Below are positions 42,626 to 50,216 of a stretch of 64,000 nt of DNA, piece after piece (positions within the stretch are counted from its first letter, which is position 1; each line of letters begins with the position of its first letter). The position numbers and the translations under genes were made by a program. Source of the stretch: MFAQ01 sp964429015 (lineage in GTDB: Bacteria > Patescibacteriota > Microgenomatia > UBA1400 > MFAQ01); assembly GCA_964429015.1 (NCBI GenBank), contig CAYSAM010000002.1:29439-93438 (forward strand). The letters run 5' to 3'. The notes below the pieces were generated by a model, which ran no database searches, was not told the DNA's origin, and saw only the letters and a program-made list of their open reading frames with translations.

Positions 42626-43342
42626 TTACTTAACCAAAAAATAAGCAATTCCAAATAAAAACAAAGCCATCACCATTCTCAGTTGTTTGTTGTATTTATG
42701 TTCCCATTCTTTCATCTCCACCACTTTTTTGCCTCCTGCCATAACGAGCAATATAACAAAAATAGGCAAAATAAATATTAAGTTATAGTACAAAAAGTAA
42801 AACAGCACCTGCCACATAGGCAGACCAGATCTCGCCAAGTAAGAGGTTGTTCCTATATAGACAGGTAACATACAAGGAGTCGAAAACGCTGTAGTCAAAA
42901 CACCTACTAACACCGCCATCGAAGGACCTGCCTTTGCCAAAATTCCATTTATTTTTTCATACCCCTTACTGCTCATTCTTAAGTGAACAGGTAAGTGATC
43001 CCAAAACACATCTTTAAACTGAATAAGTCCTGCTATTACCAAAATTCCCGCCATTAAATATTTAAATACACTAGCAATCCATAGTCTTTGCAAGTAAAAA
43101 GCAAGTCCATAAAAAAACAATCCCAATACTAAATATGTAACAAACACACTCACCAAATACACCAAACCCTCCCTCAAAACCCTTGAATTCTTGATTCCTT
43201 GAGTTTTTGAGTTCTTTTTTGGATCGTTCTGCGATCCAAAAACTAAAATATACCCCAAAAAAGTAATCATCATCCCTATTCCACAGGGGTTCAACCCATT
43301 TACTAGTGCCGCCCCCGTCAAAGCCCAAATATTTATTGTCAT
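42626..43342 (-). CDS. CcdA/DsbD-like transmembrane thiol reductase
   Basis: 238 residues with six hydrophobic helices. Helix 1 has GLNPCGIGMM and helix 4 region FSTPCMLPVYI, the paired Cys-Pro motifs of CcdA. It carries reducing power from cytoplasmic thioredoxin across the membrane. The loop after helix 1 contains about 20 extra residues (36-55, including KTQGIKNSR) encoded by a family B repeat. It overlaps the DsbA-like gene by one base (TAATG), its likely partner. Confidence 0.88.
   Translation of the reverse strand: MTINIWALTGAALVNGLNPCGIGMMITFLGYILVFGSQNDPKKNSKTQGIKNSRVLREGLVYLVSVFVTYLVLGLFFYGLAFYLQRLWIASVFKYLMAGILVIAGLIQFKDVFWDHLPVHLRMSSKGYEKINGILAKAGPSMAVLVGVLTTAFSTPCMLPVYIGTTSYLARSGLPMWQVLFYFLYYNLIFILPIFVILLVMAGGKKVVEMKEWEHKYNKQLRMVMALFLFGIAYFLVK
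43178..43217. repeat. Family B repeat inside the ccdA-like gene
   Basis: GAATTCTTGATTCCTTGAG and TTTTTGAGTTCTT in frame. It is followed by a small palindrome (GGATCG-TTCTG-CGATCC). It encodes TQGIKNSR, nearly the same peptide as the repeat upstream of sufC (TQGIKESR). Confidence 0.8.
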
Positions 43343-43980
43343 TACTTTTTATTTAATATTTCTTTAACTTTATCCATAACGAACGGAACTCCTACTTGCT
43401 CTCCATTTACAAAAATCGTTGGTGTTCCCGAAAGTTGCAACCTAGCTGCCAAACTTGCGTCAATTTGTACCATCTCAGCTACTTCTTTGGAGTTCATTGT
43501 TTCTTCAAATTTTTTCTCTTCAAGCCCCAAACTCTTTGCATACTCTACAAACTTTTTCTCCGGGTTTTTAATATCGGACCACTCACTTTGCTTATCAAAC
43601 ATCAAGTCCATCATTTCCCAACCCTTACCCATTACCCTACCAGCCTCTACCGCTTTAGCCGAAATCAAAGCATATTTATGAACATTTGGAGGGAGAGGAA
43701 ACTGCCTCATCACCGTTCTTACTCCTGGCATTGTTTCCAAGTCTTTAAGAGCTTCTTTTGCTGCTTTACATGAAGGGCACTGAATATCCGAAAAACTTAC
43801 TACTGTTACTTTTGTATCTCCATTTTCTCGTACAAATCTTGCTCCCTCCAACAGTTGCTGCATGTCTACACTGGTTGCTGTAGTTGTTCCAGAGCTCATT
43901 TTTGTTAAGCCAAAAATAGCCGCCAAAACCACCACCACGCTACCTCCAATTATTAACAAAGTATTTTTTATGTCAGTCAT
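43342..43980 (-). CDS. DsbA-family thioredoxin-fold protein, membrane-anchored
   Basis: 212 residues. An N-terminal signal anchor (about 7-26) leads to a DsbA domain with active site CPSC (SFSDIQCPSCKAAKE), a helical insert and the cis-Pro loop SGTPTIFVNG. It makes or reshuffles disulfides outside the membrane. It overlaps the ccdA-like gene by one base, so the two probably form a redox relay. Confidence 0.9.
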   Translation of the reverse strand: MTDIKNTLLIIGGSVVVVLAAIFGLTKMSSGTTTATSVDMQQLLEGARFVRENGDTKVTVVSFSDIQCPSCKAAKEALKDLETMPGVRTVMRQFPLPPNVHKYALISAKAVEAGRVMGKGWEMMDLMFDKQSEWSDIKNPEKKFVEYAKSLGLEEKKFEETMNSKEVAEMVQIDASLAARLQLSGTPTIFVNGEQVGVPFVMDKVKEILNKK

Positions 43981-44057
43981 TTTTTTTCACGGTTCCAAAG
44001 GTAGGGGTTTGATTTATCAAACCCAAGCTACAATCATAACCATTAATTTTATAAATA

Positions 44058-44477
44058 TTAATTTTCATTATTCATCACTTTTAATAACGCTCTATAAGCC
44101 AAGGTTGCACACTTCATTCTACCTGCATTTATCTCTCCCCCCATCATTTCTACAATTCCCTCTTCTCCAATTTTTTCAACGTCCACAAAAGTCATTCCAA
44201 TCACTTTCTCCGAAAGCATACTAGCTGCCGCTGTCGATATTGCACACCCCACCCCTCGCCACCTCACCTCCTTGATCACAACGTCGTCATTGCGAGCAGC
44301 GCGCGGCAATCCATCTCCTCTACCATCTACCATCGACGATCTTTTAAGCTTAATTTGCACTTGCACAACATCCCCACAACTAGAGTTAGACTCGTTTATA
44401 GTTAAGTCAGCGTCCTCCATCTCCCCAAAATTTCTAGGGTTCTTGTAGTGATCAATTATTTCATCCTTGTAATCCAT
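44058..44477 (-). CDS. sufU: SufU/IscU-type Fe-S scaffold with repeat-encoded insertion
   Basis: 139 residues. The three ligand cysteines are present: SSCGD (Cys34), GVGCAIS (Cys78) and RMKCATLAYRAL. Residues about 46-67, between the QIKLK strand and VRWRGVGCA, are encoded by a family C palindrome plus family A units and have no counterpart in SufU proteins, which run straight from one strand to the next. The reading frame is intact. The protein would receive sulfur from SufS. It lies 44 bases after sufS. Confidence 0.88.
   Translation of the reverse strand: MDYKDEIIDHYKNPRNFGEMEDADLTINESNSSCGDVVQVQIKLKRSSMVDGRGDGLPRAARNDDVVIKEVRWRGVGCAISTAAASMLSEKVIGMTFVDVEKIGEEGIVEMMGGEINAGRMKCATLAYRALLKVMNNEN
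44286..44344. repeat. Family C palindrome plus family A units inside sufU
   Basis: GTCATTGCGAG...CGGCAATCC (44286-44312) is followed by CATCTACCATCGACGATCT units (about 44325-44343). The whole sits in frame within a conserved gene. Confidence 0.85.
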
Positions 44478-44521
44478 ATCTATGTAAACACCTTTGGTAC
44501 TTCTTTTAATTTTTCTACCAA

Positions 44522-45718
44522 TTAATCAATATCTTCTTTGGTATTGTAAACATAAAATGTCGCTCTTACCATCGCCATTACCCCAAAACTAGTAACGAGT
44601 GGAGCTGCACAATGTTGACCAGATCGCACACAAATTCCAAAACTATTTAGTACTTGCGCCACGTCATGAGAGTGAACTCCTTTAACATTAAAGGCAATCG
44701 CCCCACCTCTCTCCTCTGCATTCCTCACACCATAAACCTCTACCAACCCTTCTTTTTCTATTACTTCAAATTTTTCCAGTGCATAACCCACTAACTCTTT
44801 TTCGTGTTCTCTCACATTGTCCATTCCTAATTTTTCAAGGTAATCCACTGCTGCCCCCAAACCTATTATCCCCGCAATATCTGGTGTTCCAGCTTCAAAC
44901 TTATTTGGCAAGTCTGCCCAAGTTGTATTATCTAGTGTTACTTCACCAATCATGTCACCACCGTACAAAAATGGATCCATTTTATTAAGTAAGTCTTTCT
45001 TACCCCAAAGCACTCCAGTTCCTGTTGGACCCATCATTTTGTGTCCCGAAAAAGCCACAAAATCTACTGGCAGCTTAGTAACATCAAGTTTCATATGGGG
45101 CACCATTTGGGACGCATCCAAAACCACAACCACATCTGGGTTTTTTGCTCTTACTTTTTCTACCAACAACTTAATATCAGGTAGGGTTCCAATTGCATTA
45201 CTCGCACCTGTCAAAGCAAACAATTTCACTTTCCCGTCAGCAGTAAGTCTCTCCAAGCTATCCATATCAATTCTTCCGTCACTATCCACGTCAGCTACTC
45301 TAAAACTTCCAAACTTTTCTTTGCAAAGCACTTGCCAAGGCACAAAATTTGAGTGATGCTCTAGTCTGGTCACCAAAACAGCATCTCCCTCTTTTATATT
45401 TTTCTTTCCCCAAGAATACATTACCAGGTTAAGAGATTCACTAGCGTTTCTTGTAAAAATTACTTCTTCAGTACGTGCTCCTATAAATTTAGCCACCTTC
45501 TCCCGTGCTTCATCCACCATTTTAGTGGACTCAACAGACAGGTCATACACTCCGCGGTGAATATTGGCATTATTGGTTCGGTAAAAGTCATCCATTGCTC
45601 GCAACACGCTTTCCGGTTTCTGGCTTGTAGCACCACTATCCAAAAACACCAAATCCTGTCCCCTAATTTTTCTCTTTAATATTGGAAAATCAGATCGAAT
45701 CTTTTTTACATCAAACAT
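44522..45718 (-). CDS. sufS: Cysteine desulfurase SufS
   Basis: 398 residues, fold-type I PLP enzyme: NIHRGVYDLS, ASQMVPHMKLDV, the PLP lysine in FSGHKMMGPTGTGVLWG, and the persulfide Cys in VRSGQHCAAPL. It takes sulfur from cysteine for SufU/SufBC. TAGAAT (45725-45730) lies 6 bases before the ATG, so it has its own promoter inside the run. Confidence 0.94.
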   Translation of the reverse strand: MFDVKKIRSDFPILKRKIRGQDLVFLDSGATSQKPESVLRAMDDFYRTNNANIHRGVYDLSVESTKMVDEAREKVAKFIGARTEEVIFTRNASESLNLVMYSWGKKNIKEGDAVLVTRLEHHSNFVPWQVLCKEKFGSFRVADVDSDGRIDMDSLERLTADGKVKLFALTGASNAIGTLPDIKLLVEKVRAKNPDVVVVLDASQMVPHMKLDVTKLPVDFVAFSGHKMMGPTGTGVLWGKKDLLNKMDPFLYGGDMIGEVTLDNTTWADLPNKFEAGTPDIAGIIGLGAAVDYLEKLGMDNVREHEKELVGYALEKFEVIEKEGLVEVYGVRNAEERGGAIAFNVKGVHSHDVAQVLNSFGICVRSGQHCAAPLVTSFGVMAMVRATFYVYNTKEDID

Positions 45719-45724
45719 AATCTT

Positions 45725-45730
45725 ATTCTA
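45725..45730 (-). promoter_or_regulatory. -10 element TAGAAT, 6 nt before sufS
   Basis: Internal promoter candidate with a six-base gap to ATG 45718. Confidence 0.5.
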
Positions 45731-45732
45731 AC

Positions 45733-46272
45733 TTAGAAATTACTCCTTCCTACAAAAATTTCTTGATTTTTATCCATAATTCCCTCCTTAGAAATTTTAT
45801 TACTTAGCAACAAAAACATTCCCCCATCTTCTTGTTTCTTTATCTCATTTTTGTCCAAGTAGTAATATGGTTTACCTAAAACTTCAAAACCGGCCTTACC
45901 GTAAAGACCTCCTAGTCTTTCAATCTCAGTACACAACATTACCACGTCTACACCCAGGTTTTTCAAATAATCATTACACGCCATTAACACTCTCAACGCG
46001 TACCCTTTTCTTCTTTGGTTCAGCTCTGTCACAACACCTCCAATACCTCCCACCAAAACAGCTTTGTTAGAAATCAAAACCGTCTTAAACATAACCACTA
46101 AACCAGATAAAATTTTACCTTCATCTACTAGTGTAAACAACAATCTATGTAAATCAAAAAAATCTAAGTCTGAATCTCCATCGTGGCTATGTTCACCCCA
46201 GTTTTCATCAGCAAACTTTTCAAAAAGATCAATCTGTTCTTTGTCTGGGTTTGCAACCACTTTAATCTCCAT
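45733..46272 (-). CDS. GNAT-family acetyltransferase
   Basis: 179 residues. The acetyl-CoA loop region reads VVTELNQRRKGYALRVLMACNDYL, with VDVVMLCTEIERLGGLYGKAGFEVL, the GNAT core. The target is unknown. It lies between the mini-sufD and sufS genes, an unusual place for a GNAT, with a 3-base gap to the upstream gene. Confidence 0.72.
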   Translation of the reverse strand: MEIKVVANPDKEQIDLFEKFADENWGEHSHDGDSDLDFFDLHRLLFTLVDEGKILSGLVVMFKTVLISNKAVLVGGIGGVVTELNQRRKGYALRVLMACNDYLKNLGVDVVMLCTEIERLGGLYGKAGFEVLGKPYYYLDKNEIKKQEDGGMFLLLSNKISKEGIMDKNQEIFVGRSNF

Positions 46273-46275
46273 AGC

Positions 46276-46749
46276 CTATTCTACCCCCAAAAAACCTTTA
46301 ATTATTAAGTTTTCCGCCTCATTTCTGTTAATACCTCTCGTTTCCAAGTAAAAAAGCTGCTCTTCATCTATTCTCCCCACACTAGCAGAATGACTCGCTT
46401 TTACCTCATTGTTTTCAATCTCTAGTTCCGGCTCAGCTACCGCCATACTTTTATCATCAAGTAATAATAGTTTCATCGATAAAAAACTATCACTACCTTT
46501 AGCTCCCTCTGCAATTTTTACCAAGCCCTTTATTTTTACCCTAGCTCCACCGCGCACCACACCTTTAACATCTACCCTGCATTTTGTTTTGCCCACTTTA
46601 TGCGCCGAGAGCAAATTTATTTCGTAATCTCCCTCCTCATTTGCTTCTACAAATCCTAAAAGTTCTTTCTCTTGTCCCTTTTTATCCACACTAACTTCAA
46701 AGTTATATATTCCTGGTTTATTAATTCTAAAAGTTTCTTTATTATTCAT
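46276..46749 (-). CDS. sufD: Mini SufD (SufBD core only)
   Basis: 157 residues against about 400 in usual SufD. It keeps the end of the beta-helix core (VVRGGARVKIKGLVKIAEGAKGSD...LLLLDDKSMAVAEPELEIENNEVKASHSASVGRIDEEQLFYLETRGI) and the C-terminal helices, and lacks the long N-terminal domain. It would pair with SufB in the SufBCD scaffold. No upstream remnant or frameshift is visible, so the short form seems genuine. Confidence 0.8.
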   Translation of the reverse strand: MNNKETFRINKPGIYNFEVSVDKKGQEKELLGFVEANEEGDYEINLLSAHKVGKTKCRVDVKGVVRGGARVKIKGLVKIAEGAKGSDSFLSMKLLLLDDKSMAVAEPELEIENNEVKASHSASVGRIDEEQLFYLETRGINRNEAENLIIKGFLGVE

Positions 46750-46756
46750 ATGTTTT

Positions 46757-46793
46757 TATCTGTAACCTACGATCTATCATTTACTATCTAATT
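46757..46793. repeat. Family A repeats between sufB and mini-sufD
   Basis: Degenerate units: ATCTGTAACCTACGATCTAT and a following ACTATCTA. Confidence 0.6.
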
Positions 46794-46794
46794 T

Positions 46795-48225
46795 CTATCC
46801 CACACTCCCTTCCATCTCCATGTTTACTAATCTATTCATTTCAATAGCATACTCAAATGGCACCTCTTTCATTACCGGCTCCAAAAATCCATTCACAATC
46901 ATTCCCTCAGCATCGTGCTCCGAAAGTCCCCGCGACATCAGGTAAAACAATTGCTCTTCAGACACCCTACTAACTACCGCTTCATGTTCTAGAACTGATC
47001 TATTTTCCATAATTTTATTAGTAGGGTAAGTGTCAGATCGCGAAAGCTCATCCAAAATAAGCGCATCACAAACTACTTTAGAACGCGAATTTATCGCTCC
47101 CTTAGCAATGTGTACCAGACCTCTATAAGTAGACCTTCCGCCACCCTTACTAATCGACTTAGATAAAATCTGCGAAGTTGTTTCGGGTGCCAAGTGAATC
47201 ATTTTGGCTCCCGTGTCTTGATGTTGCCCCGCTCCTGCCCAAGCAATAGAGAGAATTTCACCTTTAGCTTTTCTTCCTACCAAAAGACAGGCAGGATACT
47301 TCATGGTAAGTTTGCTTCCCAAGTTTCCATCTATCCAGCGCATACTTCCTTCTTCTTCTACACGAGCTCTTTTTGTCACCAAGTTATAAACATTTTTATA
47401 CCAGTTCTGAACCGTGGTGTACTGCACACTAGCACCTTTCTTTACTATTATTTCTACCACCGCAGCATGAAGTGACCCCGAAGAATAAGCCGGAGCGCTA
47501 CAACCTTCAATATAATGCAGTTTGCTTCCCTCATCCGCAATAATCAAAGTTCTTTCAAACTGACCAGCATTTTCACTATTAATTCTAAAATATGTTTGCA
47601 AAGGAAGACCTACGTCAACACCCTTAGGAACATAAATAAAAGATCCACCAGACCAAGCTGCACTATTAAGCGCCGCCAGTTTATTGTCCCCAATAGGTAT
47701 TACACTTCCAAAGTATTTTTTTACTAACTCTGGATACTGTTTTAAACCCTCATCCATTCCCAAAAACACCACTCCTTTTTTGGCCAAGTTGGCTTTTAGA
47801 GATCCGTAAATTACTTCAGAATCATACTGGCTTTTTACTCCTGCGAGAGCTTCTCTCTCAGCCTGGGGAACTCCAATTTTTTCAAAAGTCGCTTTTACCT
47901 CTGCGGGTACATCATCCCAAGTTTTTCCAGCGTGATCTAGTGGCTTTAAGTAATAAAAAATATTCTGAAAATCAATCGCCGACATATCTCCGCCCCAAGT
48001 AGGCATCGGTTTTTCAAAAAAGATTTTCAAAGCTTTAAGACGAAGTTCCAACATCCATTCTGGTTCATTTTTCATTGCACTTATCTCTCTAATTCTGGCC
48101 TCATCCACACCCTTAGTAGAGCGATATGCATACTTAAAATCATCAGTGTGACCAAGAGAATAAGAGTCACCAATCCCTCCAATGTTATTTACTTCCTCTA
48201 TTTTCTTTTTAGCAAATCTACTCAT
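46795..48225 (-). CDS. sufB: Fe-S cluster assembly protein SufB
   Basis: 476 residues, full length. Typical segments: SAWSGGSFIYVPKGVDVGLPLQTYFRIN, HYIEGCSAPAYS, SKGGGRSTYRGLVHI, LDELSRSDTYP, LEHEAVVSRVSEEQLFYLMSRGLSE. It is the scaffold subunit that binds SufC and SufD. The start overlaps the sufC stop by 8 bases. Confidence 0.96.
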   Translation of the reverse strand: MSRFAKKKIEEVNNIGGIGDSYSLGHTDDFKYAYRSTKGVDEARIREISAMKNEPEWMLELRLKALKIFFEKPMPTWGGDMSAIDFQNIFYYLKPLDHAGKTWDDVPAEVKATFEKIGVPQAEREALAGVKSQYDSEVIYGSLKANLAKKGVVFLGMDEGLKQYPELVKKYFGSVIPIGDNKLAALNSAAWSGGSFIYVPKGVDVGLPLQTYFRINSENAGQFERTLIIADEGSKLHYIEGCSAPAYSSGSLHAAVVEIIVKKGASVQYTTVQNWYKNVYNLVTKRARVEEEGSMRWIDGNLGSKLTMKYPACLLVGRKAKGEILSIAWAGAGQHQDTGAKMIHLAPETTSQILSKSISKGGGRSTYRGLVHIAKGAINSRSKVVCDALILDELSRSDTYPTNKIMENRSVLEHEAVVSRVSEEQLFYLMSRGLSEHDAEGMIVNGFLEPVMKEVPFEYAIEMNRLVNMEMEGSVG

Positions 48226-48937
48226 ATTTTTTATATCCAGTTTTACCCAAACTTTCTATTAACTCGGCTCCACCCTCATCAACCACCAAGCCCTTCTTTA
48301 AAACAACTACCTTATCCACATTCACCAAATTCAACATTTTTTGGTAATGAGTAATAAGTATCACAGTCATCCCTGTTTCTTTGGACTGCTTATTTATTTC
48401 TTCAGCTACAAGGTTCAAGGCATCAAGGTCCAAGCCACTGTCTGTTTCGTCTAGTATTGCAAGTTTTGGTCGCAAAACTCTCATCTGCAAAATCTCTATC
48501 TTCTTTTTCTCACCACCGCTAAAACCTTCGTTTATTCCACGGGTTAACAGATCATCACTTACTCTTAGTTCTTTTGCGATTTCTTCTACTTGGCGTTTTA
48601 CATCAATGGCTTTTACCACACCACCCTTTGCTCTCAAGGAAGCTATCAAAACCTCTTTTACTGTTACTCCAGGTACAGAAACAGGATACTGAAAAGCCAT
48701 AAAAATTCCCTCTTTAGCTCGTTCATCTGGGGTCATCTCGTTTATTTTCTTACCCATCCACAAAATCTCTCCTTCTGTTATTTCGTAAGCCGGGTTTCCC
48801 ATCAAAGTGTTAGACAAAGAAGATTTGCCAGAACCATTTGGTCCCATCAAAGCCACTACTTTTCCAGTTTCTATTTCTATATTCACACCCCTAAGAACTT
48901 CTTTTCCTTCTACCCTTACCTTCAAATTCTTAATCAA
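48218..48937 (-). CDS. sufC: Fe-S assembly ATPase SufC
   Basis: ABC ATPase of about 240 residues: Walker A GPNGSGKSSL, Q-loop FMAFQYPVSVPG, signature FSGGEKKKIEILQM, Walker B LAILDETDSGLD. The frame is open to ATGs at 48994 and 49039, but those starts add up to 34 residues encoded by family B repeats, and the 49039 ATG lies within a family C palindrome. A TTG at 48937 has AAGGA 7 bases upstream and gives the family-like N-terminus IKNLKVRVEGKEVL, so it is preferred here; the start remains uncertain. Confidence 0.88.
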   Translation of the reverse strand: MIKNLKVRVEGKEVLRGVNIEIETGKVVALMGPNGSGKSSLSNTLMGNPAYEITEGEILWMGKKINEMTPDERAKEGIFMAFQYPVSVPGVTVKEVLIASLRAKGGVVKAIDVKRQVEEIAKELRVSDDLLTRGINEGFSGGEKKKIEILQMRVLRPKLAILDETDSGLDLDALNLVAEEINKQSKETGMTVILITHYQKMLNLVNVDKVVVLKKGLVVDEGGAELIESLGKTGYKKYE

Positions 48938-48952
48938 AAGTAATTCCTTATC

Positions 48953-49070
48953 TTGGGTTCTTGATTCCTTGATTCCTTGAGTTCTATTCGTCATTTTGAA
49001 TTTTTGATTTTTTATATTTTGAATTTTTTCTGTCGTCATTGCGAGAAGTGTACTCGCGACGCGGCAATCT
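48953..49070. repeat. Family B and family C repeats between the Rrf2 gene and sufC
   Basis: GGGTTCTTGATTCCTTGATT and TTGAGTTCTA units (48953-48987), AT-rich TTTGAATTTTT units, then GTCATTGCGAG...CGCGGCAATC (49035-49069). Translated in the sufC frame, the first part gives TQGIKESR. Confidence 0.8.
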
Positions 49071-49079
49071 ATACAAATC

Positions 49080-49466
49080 TTATTTAATAAGGTCCTCCAA
49101 AGTATATTTCTCCAACAATTTATTAATATCTCCAGTAAGTCTACTCATAAAATCCTGTTGCCCGCACTCTCCCTCTACTGGGCAACCACCACAACAAACA
49201 GGTTCCACTTCACCCTCAATAGCCTCCAAAGCCTCTTTTACCTGAATCTCTTTTGGCTCGTAGTTTAGAGCAAATCCGCCACCCTTACCTTCTTTAGAGT
49301 TCAAAATTCCAGCCTCAACCAGGTCAATTGCAATCTTAGCCATAAAAGCTCTTGGCATCCCAAGCTCAGACAGGTCCTTTAGCGACACACGACCACCTCG
49401 GCCCTTTTCAGCCAATATCGAAAGCAAAGCTAGTCCGTAATCTGCCCTTTTGGTAAGTGTAAACAT
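49080..49466 (-). CDS. Rrf2-family Fe-S-sensing repressor (IscR/SufR-like)
   Basis: 128 residues: an N-terminal winged helix (FTLTKRADYGLALLSIL, LSELGMPRAFMAKIAIDL) and a cysteine cluster CCGGCPVEGECG (about 93-104) able to hold an Fe-S cluster. It heads the suf gene run and overlaps its own operator, so it is probably the autoregulated repressor of Fe-S assembly. Confidence 0.9.
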   Translation of the reverse strand: MFTLTKRADYGLALLSILAEKGRGGRVSLKDLSELGMPRAFMAKIAIDLVEAGILNSKEGKGGGFALNYEPKEIQVKEALEAIEGEVEPVCCGGCPVEGECGQQDFMSRLTGDINKLLEKYTLEDLIK

Positions 49467-49493
49467 ATACTTGGACTATTATACTCCAAGTAC
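49467..49493 (-). promoter_or_regulatory. Palindromic operator over the -10 of the Rrf2/suf run
   Basis: TACTTGGA and TCCAAGTA are perfect inverted arms around a 9-base centre that contains the -10 TATAAT (49478-49483). The form resembles IscR type 1 sites. Repressor binding would block RNA polymerase directly. Confidence 0.7.
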
Positions 49494-49509
49494 ATAAAAA
49501 TGAAAATAT

Positions 49510-50139
49510 CTAAAACAGCCCCATCTGCATCTCCGCAGGCTTCTCCTCAACCACTTCTGTAGGGTAACCAAAATCAACTACTATCTCTCGGAACTCATTC
49601 CACCTATCCTTAAACTTCAGTATTCCATTTTTTCTACCGTAGTCATACACCTTCGTTGTCACCTCCACATCCACCTCGCAATATTTTTTAAGATTAGCTA
49701 AACTCTCAGAGTCGCCAAGATTCCACCACTTTACAGCGTCCAATCCTCCTGCAATTTTTCCTGCACCAATCGTTTCTTTAGCTACACTGTCTAGTTTTAC
49801 TCTGTGTCCAAAAGATTTTCTAATCTCCTCCAAAATATCGAAGTGTTTCAATTTAGTAAAGTCACCTTTTGTATACACCCCATTCATCGCTGGATTATCA
49901 AACCCAAAAGAGTTATACCCAATTATTCTGTCCGCCTCCTCAAACCAACTCCACATACTATCAAAGTCACCTTCCCAAAAACTTTTCATTTCACCAGATA
50001 ATTCATTACCATTTTCATCTACTTCTCGTCTATAAGCTGACACTATCGATATTCCCAAATCTGCCGGATTGTTTGTACTTATCTCATCAAAAATTTTCTT
50101 AGTTTCTATGTCGTAAATCACTTCAACTCTTTTTTTCAT
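49510..50139 (-). CDS. DnaQ/RNase H-fold 3'-5' exonuclease-like protein with C-terminal clamp-binding motif
   Basis: 209 residues. Acidic residues typical of DEDD exonucleases: VIYDIETKK (motif I), IIGYNSFGFDNPAMNGVY (motif II), LKKYCEVDVEVTTKVYDYG (motif III, DEDDy-like). The protein ends QMQMGLF, which fits the bacterial beta-clamp binding motif (QxxLF). It may proofread or trim DNA at the replication fork. A strong GGGGGA Shine-Dalgarno precedes the ATG. Confidence 0.72.
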   Translation of the reverse strand: MKKRVEVIYDIETKKIFDEISTNNPADLGISIVSAYRREVDENGNELSGEMKSFWEGDFDSMWSWFEEADRIIGYNSFGFDNPAMNGVYTKGDFTKLKHFDILEEIRKSFGHRVKLDSVAKETIGAGKIAGGLDAVKWWNLGDSESLANLKKYCEVDVEVTTKVYDYGRKNGILKFKDRWNEFREIVVDFGYPTEVVEEKPAEMQMGLF

Positions 50140-50185
50140 AGTTCCCCCATTAAACCACTACCTTCCAAAAATGTAAAACTATACT

Positions 50186-50216
50186 CCACGATCCACGATC
50201 TACAAACTACGATCTT
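50186..50216. repeat. Family A repeats (ACGATC units)
   Basis: CCACGATCCACGATCTAC followed by ACTACGATCT fills the gap between the exonuclease and LPETG genes. Confidence 0.75.
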
